A stretch of DNA of 64,000 bases, taken from the NCBI GenBank assembly GCA_964543195.1, contig CAZIXF010000002.1:62001-126000 (forward strand). Direction: 5' to 3'. Every line of letters begins with the position of its first letter. Positions within the stretch are counted from its first letter, which is position 1. Both the position numbers and the translations under genes were made by a program. Shown one piece after another: positions 26,456-35,094 of the stretch. The DNA comes from JAGTVG01 sp964543195. Its GTDB lineage: Bacteria; Bacteroidota; Bacteroidia; Cytophagales; Cyclobacteriaceae. Under the pieces are notes generated by a model that saw only the letters and a list, made by a program, of their open reading frames with translations, did not search any database and had not been told where the DNA came from.

Positions 26456-27780
26456 TGTATATAAGAAAGTTGATTGATATTACGGCCGATTTTTTTACCC
26501 TGGTCAATGCCAATGATAATGGCAGGCATAAAGTGAATACCTCCGTACAGCCGCGACATGGCAGCCTCTTCAGCGAACTCATAAAAAGAGCTGTATTCCC
26601 TGGGAGCAAGGCCCAGTTCCAAATTATTATGAGTACGGTCTGTGAATGCATAGTGATCGCCAAAAAGATCCGTCAGGACCTCTACAGCAGCACCAGCCTG
26701 TACCGAATGGCCTGAAGTATATTCCGGGAATGGAGGTGTAATGATGATCGGCAACCAGTCAGGATCGACATATTCCTGGATATAGGTGATCGGTCGCAAA
26801 TAATTATAATCATATTTCGATTTCCAGCAGGATATAAAGGCATCATTTACCGCCATTCCAATTTTTGCAAAACCATAAGCAATAAAATCCAGGGGAGCAT
26901 TTTCTTCCCTGGTAATTTCAAGAAAAACATGCAGGCAATGACCGCTTGGTGTATAGGTCACATTGGGGTCGTCAGTCCAGTAAAAAGCAGTTTCAATTTC
27001 ATCAGTGCCTGCATTTTTCACTGCATGATATACCTCCATGGCTTCCCGGTGAAATTGGGAATCAGTTGATGTGCTGTAAGGGGTAGGGGAGGGCGGATCG
27101 ACTTCGTCACGGTTTTTTAGAAGAAATGGCCTGTTGCTTCCCCAATAAGGATGAAGGGCCTTTTCGGAAGCCACAGGTACCCATAGGCCTTCACCTTGCG
27201 GAGGTGTATAATCGGCTGGAAAATTATCGTTGTATGCTCCATATCCCCCATCGGTTTTTGACCAGTTAAATATATATTCCGCTACAGCCTGACCGTATTC
27301 TTCAGATCTTTCTAATAGTAGTTCGTCGGTTTCGATCCCAAATTTTTCCAGATAATGATTGTACAGTGAGTCGATCCTGGCCAATTCAGGTGCCGGAGAA
27401 TTCCGGAATAATTTCGAGCAAATAAAATGCATGGCTGCATTGGCGCTAACTCCCCAATGATAGGATTGGTTCAGGTCAGGATGGGGGAGTTCAGTAAACA
27501 TTTCAAGCTGGCCCTCCAGTGATTTGTATTTTTCCGTTCCGTAGACAAGCGATTCATACAATGTGATTCCTGAGAATCCCAGAGCACGGGCCACTACCGG
27601 GGCTGAAAATCCGGGAGTGTTTTTTATCAGGTCGAGCTCAAGGGAAACCCAGTCGATAGCCAATGAATTATCAATACCGGAAACCGAGATCGCCGGTTCT
27701 TCATTTTCCTGATTACATGAAAATCCGATCATTATAAACACAAACCAGGAATACCTGAAAATTATTTTTTTCATGTTCAT
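26452..27780 (-). CDS. Vanadium-dependent haloperoxidase/PAP2-like lipoprotein
   Basis: 442 residues with signal peptide and lipobox IGFSC (C22). The vanadate/phosphate site of this superfamily is visible as three motifs in order: K-x6-RP in KSKYDYNYLRPIT, the SGH core in FPEYTSGHSVQAGAA, and SRxxGGIHF in SRLYGGIHF. These fit the bacterial vanadium haloperoxidase-like branch of the PAP2 family; the same site also serves acid phosphatases, so halide oxidation is not proven. A lipid anchor places it in the periplasm or outer membrane. Both ends overlap neighbours by four bases (ATGA), which means translational coupling with the upstream unknown gene and the downstream FG-GAP gene. Confidence 0.85.
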   Translation of the reverse strand: MNMKKIIFRYSWFVFIMIGFSCNQENEEPAISVSGIDNSLAIDWVSLELDLIKNTPGFSAPVVARALGFSGITLYESLVYGTEKYKSLEGQLEMFTELPHPDLNQSYHWGVSANAAMHFICSKLFRNSPAPELARIDSLYNHYLEKFGIETDELLLERSEEYGQAVAEYIFNWSKTDGGYGAYNDNFPADYTPPQGEGLWVPVASEKALHPYWGSNRPFLLKNRDEVDPPSPTPYSTSTDSQFHREAMEVYHAVKNAGTDEIETAFYWTDDPNVTYTPSGHCLHVFLEITREENAPLDFIAYGFAKIGMAVNDAFISCWKSKYDYNYLRPITYIQEYVDPDWLPIIITPPFPEYTSGHSVQAGAAVEVLTDLFGDHYAFTDRTHNNLELGLAPREYSSFYEFAEEAAMSRLYGGIHFMPAIIIGIDQGKKIGRNINQLSYIQ

Positions 27781-28532
27781 TTGGCATTCATTGACTCCGT
27801 TTTTATAAATGAGTTATTATAAAAATTGACGGTTTCTGCAAGATCTTCAATCTTTTTTATATTTAATCCCCGGGCTTTTGTGTAATTTTTTACCTCGTGC
27901 TGATGGGGCGCAAAAATTTCCAGAATTCGCTTTTTCTTTTTAGGCAACTTATAAAGTGTATTGTTTTTGCCATAATACACCTCTTCTTCTGTTCGGTATT
28001 CATCATAATCCCTGCCTGCATCATGAATGAGGCTGTAATTCCCCTTCTGAAGATATACATTGTGGTATAAGTACAGGTCAACGCTGCCTTGTGAGAGTAA
28101 TTGAAGAAATCCGGTCAGGGAAGTATTGTTGTAGGCATAATCCAACCAGTTTACAAAGGTTTCCATTTCCTTTTCTTCACTGTTAAACCAGTAGAATTTT
28201 TTAATTTTATCGAAATCAAGTATTCTCAGCTTTTCATTATTGTCCTTGATATGTAATCTATCATCCCTGAGGTTGTACTTTAAAGGGATATCCTTAATAA
28301 TTCGTCCATCATATAATTCAATAGTTCCAATATTCCAGAAATCATCTATATAAACACTTCCGTGGATATCTTCCTCTTTTGAAAGGTTCCATGTTTCCAC
28401 CACACCTCCCGGATTATCCTCAATTACTATCTTTCCCGAGGTTCGTTCCACCTGTGCAAAAGCAGCTTGCAGATTAAAAACAAAAAATATCAGAAGAAGA
28501 ATCGTGGATGTTTTATACGTTGGGATTATCAT
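27777..28532 (-). CDS. Exported protein of unknown function, first gene of the haloperoxidase-like operon
   Basis: 251 residues with a signal peptide (about 1-26, cleavage after AAFAQ). No family is recognised with confidence. The middle is a beta-rich region (GKIVIEDNPGGVVETWNLS ... GTIELYDGRIIKDIPLKYN), and the C-terminus has a basic stretch KLPKKKKRILEIF followed by a helical tail ending near NFYNNSF, a pattern I associate with small Bacteroidota exported proteins (unverified). The stop overlaps the haloperoxidase-like start by four bases. A promoter with TTG and TAAATTTG lies 41 bases upstream. Confidence 0.75.
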   Translation of the reverse strand: MIIPTYKTSTILLLIFFVFNLQAAFAQVERTSGKIVIEDNPGGVVETWNLSKEEDIHGSVYIDDFWNIGTIELYDGRIIKDIPLKYNLRDDRLHIKDNNEKLRILDFDKIKKFYWFNSEEKEMETFVNWLDYAYNNTSLTGFLQLLSQGSVDLYLYHNVYLQKGNYSLIHDAGRDYDEYRTEEEVYYGKNNTLYKLPKKKKRILEIFAPHQHEVKNYTKARGLNIKKIEDLAETVNFYNNSFIKTESMNAK

Positions 28533-28572
28533 TAATTGTTCGGATAAAAGTCAATATTCTTGTTAATCTTTT

Positions 28573-28599
28573 CAAATTTAATATGCCAAAATCTTACAA
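28573..28599 (-). promoter_or_regulatory. Promoter of the haloperoxidase-like operon
   Basis: On the minus strand, TTG (28599-28597), a 16-base spacer and TAAATTTG (28580-28573, exact TAnnTTTG) precede the ATG at 28532. The rest of the 183-base gap up to hldD is AT-rich with nothing else recognised. Confidence 0.6.
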
Positions 28600-28715
28600 G
28601 ACAAGGACAATTTATAAAACTAACTAAAAAAATCAATTTATTGGTCCTTTTAAAAATGAAACTTTCTGAAGATAAGGGCTTTATAAAATATACGGACTTG
28701 TAGAACGCTTTTATT

Positions 28716-29684
28716 TTATGATAGGTATTGTGGAATTAAATAATTGTTCACATATGACTTAACCCCGTCTTCAAGGGAGGTAAACGGTTTCTGATAACCG
28801 GCCAGCCTCAACTTAGCTGTTTCGGCCTGGGTGAAATACTGGTACTTGTCCCGTATATCTTCGGGTGTGTCGATGAATTCAATATTTTCTCTTTTATCCA
28901 TGGCATCGAATACTGCTCTTGTGAGATCCATAAACGTTCTGGCACGCCCGGTTCCCACATTATATATGGAGGAGTTTTTCCGGTTATGCATGAAATAATA
29001 ACAGATATTCACTACGTCATCAATGAATATAAAATCGCGTTTTTGCTCTCCGTCCCTGAAATCGGGTTTATGGGACCTGAATAATTTCATTTTGCCGGTT
29101 TTTCTTATCTGGTGAAAGGCATGCCATACCACGGAGGCCATCCTTCCTTTATGATCTTCATGAGGACCATATACATTAAAAAACTTCAACCCGGCCCAGA
29201 AGAAGGGCTTTTTTTCCTGTTGAAGTGCCCAGAGATCAAATTCGTGTTTTGATTCTCCATAAGGATTCATGGGATTTAACCGGGGCAATAATTGTTCATC
29301 GTCCGAATATCCCAGTTCGCCCATACCATAGGTGGCGGCGGAGGAAGCATATACCAGCGGGATCTGATAATCGACACACTTCTTCCATATTTTCCGGGAA
29401 TATTCGGTATTGAGCTGACGAAGTATTGACCGGTCGAATTCGGCCGTATCGGTCCGGGCGCCCATATGGAATATAAATTCAAGTTCCTTAGGATCCTGCA
29501 GGTCGATCCAGGCAAAAAAGTCATCCCTGTCGACCTTTTCACTGATCTTCAGGGTCTCCAGGTATTCCGGTTTTACCGGGTCGTTGAATTTATCCACTGC
29601 AATAATGGCATTGAAGTTTTCCGAATTCAGTTTTCTTATCAGTTGGCTGCCTATGAAGCCGGCGGCTCCCGTAACGATGATCAT
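28716..29684 (-). CDS. hldD: ADP-L-glycero-D-manno-heptose 6-epimerase
   Basis: A 322-residue extended SDR epimerase that makes ADP-L-glycero-D-manno-heptose, the precursor of the lipopolysaccharide inner core. The NAD-binding GxxGxxG is TGAAGFIGS (about 5-13), and the catalytic YxxxK is in NPYGESK. The substrate-specific segment FFNVYGPHEDHKGRMASV matches HldD (RfaD). It is divergent from queD; its likely promoter overlaps the 5' end of queD. lpxB downstream of queD is another lipopolysaccharide gene, though on the opposite strand. Cytoplasmic. Confidence 0.93.
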   Translation of the reverse strand: MIIVTGAAGFIGSQLIRKLNSENFNAIIAVDKFNDPVKPEYLETLKISEKVDRDDFFAWIDLQDPKELEFIFHMGARTDTAEFDRSILRQLNTEYSRKIWKKCVDYQIPLVYASSAATYGMGELGYSDDEQLLPRLNPMNPYGESKHEFDLWALQQEKKPFFWAGLKFFNVYGPHEDHKGRMASVVWHAFHQIRKTGKMKLFRSHKPDFRDGEQKRDFIFIDDVVNICYYFMHNRKNSSIYNVGTGRARTFMDLTRAVFDAMDKRENIEFIDTPEDIRDKYQYFTQAETAKLRLAGYQKPFTSLEDGVKSYVNNYLIPQYLS

Positions 29685-29719
29685 GAAAATCAGGTTTTTA
29701 AGTGATTAAGACTGTTTCG

Positions 29720-29747
29720 TTGCACACAGGTATAATTTGTATATTTG
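29720..29747 (+). promoter_or_regulatory. Promoter of queD-lpxB
   Basis: TTG (29720-29722), a 17-base spacer and TATATTTG (29740-29747, exact TAnnTTTG) lie 29 bases before the chosen queD ATG. This placement rules out the earlier in-frame ATG at 29702. Confidence 0.65.
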
Positions 29748-29760
29748 CAACATCGGAATG

Positions 29761-29794
29761 CAAAATTAACTGGATAATGATATATATCACCAAA
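29761..29794 (-). promoter_or_regulatory. Promoter of hldD, overlapping the queD start
   Basis: On the minus strand, TTTG (29794-29791), a 22-base spacer and TAATTTTG (29768-29761) give an exact -7 element. The -33 part lies inside the queD coding region, so the two divergent transcripts overlap at their 5' ends. Confidence 0.55.
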
Positions 29795-30211
29795 CAGGTA
29801 CATTTTTCTGCTGCACATAAATTATATAATCCGGAATGGTCCAGAGAAAAAAACCTTGAAGTGTTTGGGGCATGTGCCAATGAGAACTGGCATGGTCATA
29901 ATTTTGATCTTTTCATAACCATCAAGGGGGACGTAGACCGTGAAACGGGATTTGTGATGAATTTCCGGGATCTGAAAAAAATAGTGAATAAAAAGATCCT
30001 CGATCAAGTGGATCATAAGAACCTGGATATCGATGTGCACTTTATGAAGGGTAAATTGAGCAGTTGTGAAAACCTTATCGTGGAATTCTGGAATATTCTT
30101 GAACCCGAGATCAGGAAAACGACCGGCAACAGGGCCACTCTTCATAAATTAAAACTCTACGAGACCCCTACCAGTTTTGCCGAATATTTTGGTGATGGAA
30201 ATAACCAATAG
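29777..30211 (+). CDS. queD: 6-carboxytetrahydropterin synthase QueD (PTPS family)
   Basis: A 144-residue zinc enzyme converting 7,8-dihydroneopterin triphosphate to 6-carboxy-tetrahydropterin, the substrate of QueE. The zinc histidines are in VHFSAAH and HGHNF; the catalytic cysteine is in FGACANENWHGH; the pterin-anchoring glutamate is in LYETPTSFAEY. ATG at 29777 was chosen over 29702 because the earlier start lies upstream of the promoter elements and adds 25 residues not seen in the family. lpxB follows after five bases. The neighbour pair is functionally unrelated, so this is an operon of convenience. Confidence 0.93.
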   Translation: MIYITKQVHFSAAHKLYNPEWSREKNLEVFGACANENWHGHNFDLFITIKGDVDRETGFVMNFRDLKKIVNKKILDQVDHKNLDIDVHFMKGKLSSCENLIVEFWNILEPEIRKTTGNRATLHKLKLYETPTSFAEYFGDGNNQ

Positions 30212-30216
30212 GATCA

Positions 30217-31332
30217 ATGCGGTATTATCTGATTGCCGGTGAACGTTCCGGAGACCTTCATGGATCAAACCTTATCAAAGCACTGAAAAAACGGGATCCG
30301 GAAGCCCGGTTCAGGGCCTGGGGTGGTGAATACATGGAAAAGGCTGGCGCTGAGCTGGTGGTTCATTACAATAACCTCTCTTTTATGGGATTTGTTGAAG
30401 TGGTCCTTTACTTCAGGAAAGTGCTTAAATATTTCAGATTCTGTAAAAAAGACATTCTTACCCACCAACCCGATGTAGTTATCCTCATCGATTTCGGAGG
30501 CTTCAACCTCAGGATGGCCCGTTTTTTAAAAAAGAAGAATATCCGGGTCTTTTATTATATCTCACCAAAAATATGGGCCTGGAACACGAAAAGGGCATAC
30601 AGGGTTAAAGCCCATGTAGACCGGATGTTTGTGATCCTGCCTTTTGAAAAGGATTTTTATGCTTCTTATGGGGTAGAAGTGGATTATGTGGGTAATCCGG
30701 TAGCCGATGCGATCAGGGAGCACACCCCGGATCCATCATTCCTTGAAGCGCTCAATCTATCGGAGGGAGATAATTATACGGCCTTGCTGCCGGGAAGCAG
30801 GAACCAGGAATTGATCAGTATCCTTCCGGCCATGATCCGACTCGCAAAGAACCATCCGGGCAAGAGGTTCATTCTTGCGGCTATTTCTTCAGTGCCCCAT
30901 CATCTCTATGCCGAATGCCGGGTGATCCCCAATATGGATCTTGTGTTCAATCGCACCTACGATATCCTGGCCTATGCCAGGGCCGGAGTGATTACCTCGG
31001 GGACAGCTACCCTGGAGACTGCTCTGTGGAATGTACCGCAGGTAGTCGTATACCGGTCCACCTCCCGGATATCAGTCTGGATCGCAAGAAGGGTAATTCA
31101 GGTTAAATACATATCGCTGGTCAACCTGATCGCCCGGGATAAAATAGTGGAGGAACTGATCCAGGATAATCTGACCGAAGATAACCTGAACCGGGAATTC
31201 ACCACCATATGGGAAGACCAGAATGAAAGAAACCGGATCTTCACCGCGTACAAAGAAATAAAAAACATACTGGGGAAAGAACCGGTTTCGGATAAGGCGG
31301 CCAGGTTGATGTATGACTATCTTATTTCCTGA
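30217..31332 (+). CDS. lpxB: Lipid-A-disaccharide synthase
   Basis: A 371-residue GT19 glycosyltransferase that joins UDP-2,3-diacylglucosamine and lipid X to make the lipid A disaccharide. The N-terminus YYLIAGERSGDLHGSNLIKA is the LpxB hallmark, with NNLSFMGFVEVV, the VDYVGNPVAD segment and ALLPGSRNQE (about 190-199) also typical. It is a peripheral inner-membrane enzyme. Together with hldD it shows that the organism makes heptose-containing lipopolysaccharide. It ends 61 bases before the convergent clpX stop; no clear terminator hairpin is visible in that gap. Confidence 0.95.
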   Translation: MRYYLIAGERSGDLHGSNLIKALKKRDPEARFRAWGGEYMEKAGAELVVHYNNLSFMGFVEVVLYFRKVLKYFRFCKKDILTHQPDVVILIDFGGFNLRMARFLKKKNIRVFYYISPKIWAWNTKRAYRVKAHVDRMFVILPFEKDFYASYGVEVDYVGNPVADAIREHTPDPSFLEALNLSEGDNYTALLPGSRNQELISILPAMIRLAKNHPGKRFILAAISSVPHHLYAECRVIPNMDLVFNRTYDILAYARAGVITSGTATLETALWNVPQVVVYRSTSRISVWIARRVIQVKYISLVNLIARDKIVEELIQDNLTEDNLNREFTTIWEDQNERNRIFTAYKEIKNILGKEPVSDKAARLMYDYLIS

Positions 31333-31393
31333 GCTACTCTCAAAACCACAAAAATATTTGGCTGGGAAAAACGATGCATGATTATCTTACCCC

Positions 31394-32632
31394 CTAAGCC
31401 ACACGCAATTTCTTGAATTTGGATTTTTCAAATTTCTTCATCGCATATTCCCGGGAGATGGTAAAGTCCTTAATATTTTTCTGTGATGGAAAATCGAACA
31501 TGGCATCCGTGACAATAGCCTCGCAGATTGATCGCAGTCCCCTGGCTCCCAGTTTATATTCTATCGATTTTTCCACGATATATTCGAGAGCATCTTTATC
31601 GAATTCAAGTTTTACTCCCTCCATTTCGAACAGTTTTTTGTACTGTTTTGTAAGGGCATTTTTAGGTTCTATCAGTATTTTCTGAAGGATCTTCTTGGAG
31701 AGCGGATCAAGATGGGTAACTACAGGAAGCCTGCCTATAAGTTCAGGTATAAGGCCATAGGATTTAAGATCAACAGCATTCACATACTGGAACATATTTT
31801 CCTTGTCCACTGCCTCTTTTGTATCTCTCTCGGCCCTGGAGGCGAATCCCAGGGGTCTGGTATCGATACGTTTGGCAATAACCTTTTCAAGGCCATCAAA
31901 AGCCCCTCCGCAAATAAATAGGATATTTTCTGTGTTTACGGCGATCATTTTCTGATCGGGATGTTTTCTGCCACCCTGGGGCGGGACATTCACCACAGTT
32001 CCTTCCAATAGTTTCAGTAAGGCCTGCTGTACTCCCTCACCGCTTACGTCCCGTGTAATTGACGGATTATCCGATTTCCGGGCTATTTTATCTATTTCAT
32101 CGATATACACAATGCCTCTTTCAGCGGCTTCTACATCATAGTTGGAAGCCTGCAGCAACCTGGTAAGAATGCTTTCCACATCTTCTCCCACATATCCTGC
32201 CTCGGTCAGTACCGTGGCATCGGCAATACAGAAGGGCACCTGCAGAATATTGGCAAGAGTCCTGGCCATATAGGTTTTTCCGGTACCGGTCTCGCCTACA
32301 AGGATGATGTTGGATTTTTCGATCATTACATCCTCTTCCTCTTCCTTTTTGGGTTGCATAAGTCGCTTGTAATGATTGTATACAGCAACCGATATCACCT
32401 TTTTTGCTTCATCCTGTCCCACCACAAACTGATCAAGATATTTTTTCATTTCCTGTGGTTTGATCAGGTTGAAGGAAGGCTTGTCACCCTCTTCCTTTAT
32501 CTTTTTTTCTTCAAGTAATATCTGATATGCCTGGTCGATGCAGTAGTTGCAAATATGGGAATTAATACCCGATACCATCAGGTCAACATCCTTTTTGCTT
32601 CTGCCGCAGAACGAACATGATACTTGTGCCAT
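31394..32632 (-). CDS. clpX: ATP-dependent Clp protease ATP-binding subunit ClpX
   Basis: A 412-residue AAA+ unfoldase that feeds substrates to ClpP. The zinc-binding N-domain has C6, C9, C28 and C31; Walker A is GETGTGKT (113-120) and Walker B is IVYIDEIDKIAR. The ClpP-binding loop region (RGIVYIDEI to LIGRLPVVTHL) and GARGLRSI sensor 2 are present. It starts 11 bases after clpP, so clpP-clpX is an operon with trigger factor just upstream, the usual bacterial order tig-clpP-clpX. Confidence 0.97.
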   Translation of the reverse strand: MAQVSCSFCGRSKKDVDLMVSGINSHICNYCIDQAYQILLEEKKIKEEGDKPSFNLIKPQEMKKYLDQFVVGQDEAKKVISVAVYNHYKRLMQPKKEEEEDVMIEKSNIILVGETGTGKTYMARTLANILQVPFCIADATVLTEAGYVGEDVESILTRLLQASNYDVEAAERGIVYIDEIDKIARKSDNPSITRDVSGEGVQQALLKLLEGTVVNVPPQGGRKHPDQKMIAVNTENILFICGGAFDGLEKVIAKRIDTRPLGFASRAERDTKEAVDKENMFQYVNAVDLKSYGLIPELIGRLPVVTHLDPLSKKILQKILIEPKNALTKQYKKLFEMEGVKLEFDKDALEYIVEKSIEYKLGARGLRSICEAIVTDAMFDFPSQKNIKDFTISREYAMKKFEKSKFKKLRVA

Positions 32633-32643
32633 AATTGTTTTCG

Positions 32644-33318
32644 TTATTTAGGCCGTTTTTCCAGTACTTCGTCAATCAAGCCATATTCTTTTGCTTCCTC
32701 AGCCTTCAGCCAGAAATCCCGGTCCGAATCCTTCTCTATTGTTTCAAACGATTTTCCCGAGTGCCTGGATATAATATTATAAAGATCTTTTTTAACTGAT
32801 AGAGTCTGCTTTAGCGAGATCTCCATATCGGAAGCCGGCCCCTGCATCCCGCTCATGGGCTGATGGATCATGATCCTGGAATGAGGAAGAGCAGATCGCT
32901 TGTCTTTTGCACCTCCGGTCAGCAATACGGCAGCCATGCTTGCGGCAAGGCCCGTACAGATGGTAGTCACATCCGGATTTACCAGTTGCATGGTATCATA
33001 TATACCCAGACCTGCATACACGGAGCCTCCCGGGCTGTTTATATATAAAAGGACATCTTTTTTGGCATCCACGGATTCCAGGAACAATAACTGGGCTGTG
33101 ATGATATTGGCAATATTATCATCTACAGGAAGGCCCAGAAATATGATCCTGTCCATAATAAGCCTTGAAAACACATCGATTTCGCGGAAATTGGTGGGAC
33201 GTTCCTCAATCACCGCACGGGTCATGTTTTCTACGGTCTGGACATATTTATCGTAGGCAGTACCGCTTACATTTTTATCTTTAACGGCATATTTTCTAAA
33301 TTCTTTACTATTTATCAT
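32644..33318 (-). CDS. clpP: ATP-dependent Clp protease proteolytic subunit ClpP
   Basis: A 224-residue serine peptidase forming the tetradecameric chamber used by ClpX. The catalytic serine is S127 in GLAASMAA and the histidine H152 in RIMIHQP; the aspartate is expected in the DRDFWLKAEEA segment near 200. An N-terminal extension of about 30 residues before the mature core may be a processed propeptide. It follows tig with a terminator between them, so it probably has its own promoter as well. Confidence 0.97.
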   Translation of the reverse strand: MINSKEFRKYAVKDKNVSGTAYDKYVQTVENMTRAVIEERPTNFREIDVFSRLIMDRIIFLGLPVDDNIANIITAQLLFLESVDAKKDVLLYINSPGGSVYAGLGIYDTMQLVNPDVTTICTGLAASMAAVLLTGGAKDKRSALPHSRIMIHQPMSGMQGPASDMEISLKQTLSVKKDLYNIISRHSGKSFETIEKDSDRDFWLKAEEAKEYGLIDEVLEKRPK

Positions 33319-33345
33319 TTTCAGGATAGTTTAAATGTCAATTTT

Positions 33346-33376
33346 AAAAAAAAAGCCCTCTTATCAAAGGACTTTT
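33346..33376 (-). terminator. Intrinsic terminator after tig
   Basis: On the minus strand AAAAGTCCT, an eight-base loop and AGGGCTTTT form a nine-pair stem with one U-G wobble, followed by a T tract (A run 33346-33354 on plus). It lies 18 bases after the tig stop, in the tig-clpP gap. Confidence 0.85.
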
Positions 33377-33393
33377 AGTATAAACGGATCAAA

Positions 33394-34728
33394 TTATTTT
33401 TGGTTTGAAACAATTTTGGAAAACTCCTCCGGCTTAACTTTTTTATAACTGATATCCATTTTATCCATAATGAAATTCATGATCTTCTCGCTATGGACTT
33501 TATTGTATGTATTATAATAATTCTGTCCTTCATTACCCCTCAGATAGTTGTCAGCAAATGAATTGAGGTTTTCTTCCATCTGTTCGGTCATGCCGTATGC
33601 GGCAAACTGGGCTTTGATCAACTGTTTTGCGTGTTCCACAACCTCTTCATGTTCGACTTTTATTTCATTATCCTCGGCCACCTTATTTACAATAAGTGTC
33701 CATTTGAGGTCCTGAAGATGTTTGTCAAAATTCTTGTCGATCTCCTCTTCGCTCATTTTCTCTTCCTGGGTGATTTTAAGCCATTTTTTATAGAAACTTT
33801 CCGGGATATCTATTTCGGTGGTTTCAAGCAATTTATCCTGGATCAGTTTAAGGGTGTAGTTTTTGGAATCGGCCTCATAATTTTGCTGAAGCGATTCCTT
33901 TACTTTATTACGAAACTCTTCCTCCGATTTTACCACATCCTCTCCGAAAATTTTGTTAAAAAATTCCTGATCGAGCCTGGCCGGTTCTACATGACTTATT
34001 TTTTTGATGGTAAGTTCAAAATCACCCTTCAGCTCCTTGAGTTCTTTTTCAGATTTTCTCAATACCTCTGCGGCCGTTTCGGCATCATTGAATATTTTTT
34101 TAGGTTCAATGGTCAGGGTTTCCTCTTTTTTCTTACCCACAAATTTTTTGGCTTCTTTAGGTTTAAGTTGCTCCCAGGTAAACCATACGTCTTCCTTGAA
34201 ATCAGTGGCTTCCTGATTCAGTTCACCCAGGAAGTCATCTCCTTCCTTTATTTCATCATGCTCGGTATATTTACCATATTTCTTCTTAAGATCCTCTATG
34301 GTCCGGTCAACGGTTTTATTATCGACCTCGATCTGGTACGCTTTTATTTTCTGGGACAGGTTATAATCAAAATCATCTACCAGTCCTACAAAATACTCGA
34401 ATTCAAAATCCTTCTGCGTATCCCAGTCAATTTCGGCGGTTTTTTCATGGTTGGGCAGGGGGTCCCCGATGAGCTTAATGTCATTTTCCTTGATATATTC
34501 TGAGATGGATTTGGACAAAATACTGTTGATTTCCTCCACCACAATGGATTTGCCATAAAGTCTTTTTATCAGGGATGGGGGGACTTTACCTTGTCTGAAG
34601 CCTTTAATATTTGCTTTTTTCGAATAATCTTTAACTTTTTCTTCAACCTGGGGTTGATAATCTTTTTCCTTTAATGTAATTTTAATTAAAGCTTCTGTGG
34701 CGGTACTTTTATCTAAAACTATTTCCAA
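33394..34728 (-). CDS. tig: Trigger factor, ribosome-associated chaperone
   Basis: A 444-residue chaperone and peptidyl-prolyl isomerase-like protein that binds near the ribosome exit tunnel. The ribosome-binding signature is in KGFRQGKVPPSLIKRLYGK (about 39-57). The middle PPIase-like segment (about 150-245) appears diverged: typical FKBP motifs are hard to see. The C-terminal helical chaperone arms end in PEEFSKIVSNQK. It is upstream of clpP and clpX and downstream of tRNA-Leu. Bacteroidota trigger factors are in general divergent from E. coli, so the weak PPIase match is not unusual. Confidence 0.92.
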   Translation of the reverse strand: MEIVLDKSTATEALIKITLKEKDYQPQVEEKVKDYSKKANIKGFRQGKVPPSLIKRLYGKSIVVEEINSILSKSISEYIKENDIKLIGDPLPNHEKTAEIDWDTQKDFEFEYFVGLVDDFDYNLSQKIKAYQIEVDNKTVDRTIEDLKKKYGKYTEHDEIKEGDDFLGELNQEATDFKEDVWFTWEQLKPKEAKKFVGKKKEETLTIEPKKIFNDAETAAEVLRKSEKELKELKGDFELTIKKISHVEPARLDQEFFNKIFGEDVVKSEEEFRNKVKESLQQNYEADSKNYTLKLIQDKLLETTEIDIPESFYKKWLKITQEEKMSEEEIDKNFDKHLQDLKWTLIVNKVAEDNEIKVEHEEVVEHAKQLIKAQFAAYGMTEQMEENLNSFADNYLRGNEGQNYYNTYNKVHSEKIMNFIMDKMDISYKKVKPEEFSKIVSNQK

Positions 34729-34756
34729 GGTTCTTAAGGATTATTATGTTAAATTT

Positions 34757-34802
34757 AAAACAAAAACCCTCAATCATTTTCATATGAGCAGGATCGAGGG
34801 TT
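34757..34802 (-). terminator. Intrinsic terminator after tRNA-Leu
   Basis: On the minus strand AACCCTC (34802-34796) and GAGGGTT (34771-34765) pair, with ATC/GAT extending the stem past one mismatch; TTTTGTTTT follows. It begins seven bases after the tRNA 3' end. Confidence 0.75.
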
Positions 34803-34808
34803 ATTCTG

Positions 34809-34890
34809 TGCGGATGGAGGGACTCGAACCCCCATGCCTTGCGGCGCTAGATCCTAAGTCTAGTGCGTCTACCAATTCCGCCACATCCGC
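34809..34890 (-). tRNA. tRNA-Leu, anticodon UAG
   Basis: The minus-strand sequence folds as a class II tRNA: acceptor GCGGATG/CATCCGC with discriminator A, D-arm with GGTAGAC, anticodon stem CTAGA/TCTAG around the loop CTTAGGA (anticodon TAG), a long variable arm (GCCGC-AA-GGC), and T-loop TTCGAGT. CCA is not encoded. It reads CUA and, by wobble, other CUN leucine codons. A hairpin terminator follows and tig comes next on the same strand. Confidence 0.95.
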
Positions 34891-35094
34891 AGTAATTTCC
34901 ATGAATAAGATTAATTTGGCCTTTATGGCTGTGTTCATATACCCAATAAAAAAACCAAATCTTGATGTTTGGTTCTTTTAATTATATATTATCATATGAT
35001 GCTTCGAAAAACGGAATGCAAAAGTAATGATTATTACGATATTATCCATTAGTTTTTCGTATAATTTAGTAGTTGAATACTGCAAAGGATTAAA

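Noticed and set aside
29702..29776. Longer queD start at 29702
   Set aside because: The extra 25 residues lie upstream of and across the promoter and are not part of the QueD fold.
33631..34503. 290-residue open frame on the plus strand opposite tig
   Set aside because: It is antisense to a well-supported trigger factor gene, is rich in Phe/Leu as expected from the complementary frame, and has no recognisable domain.
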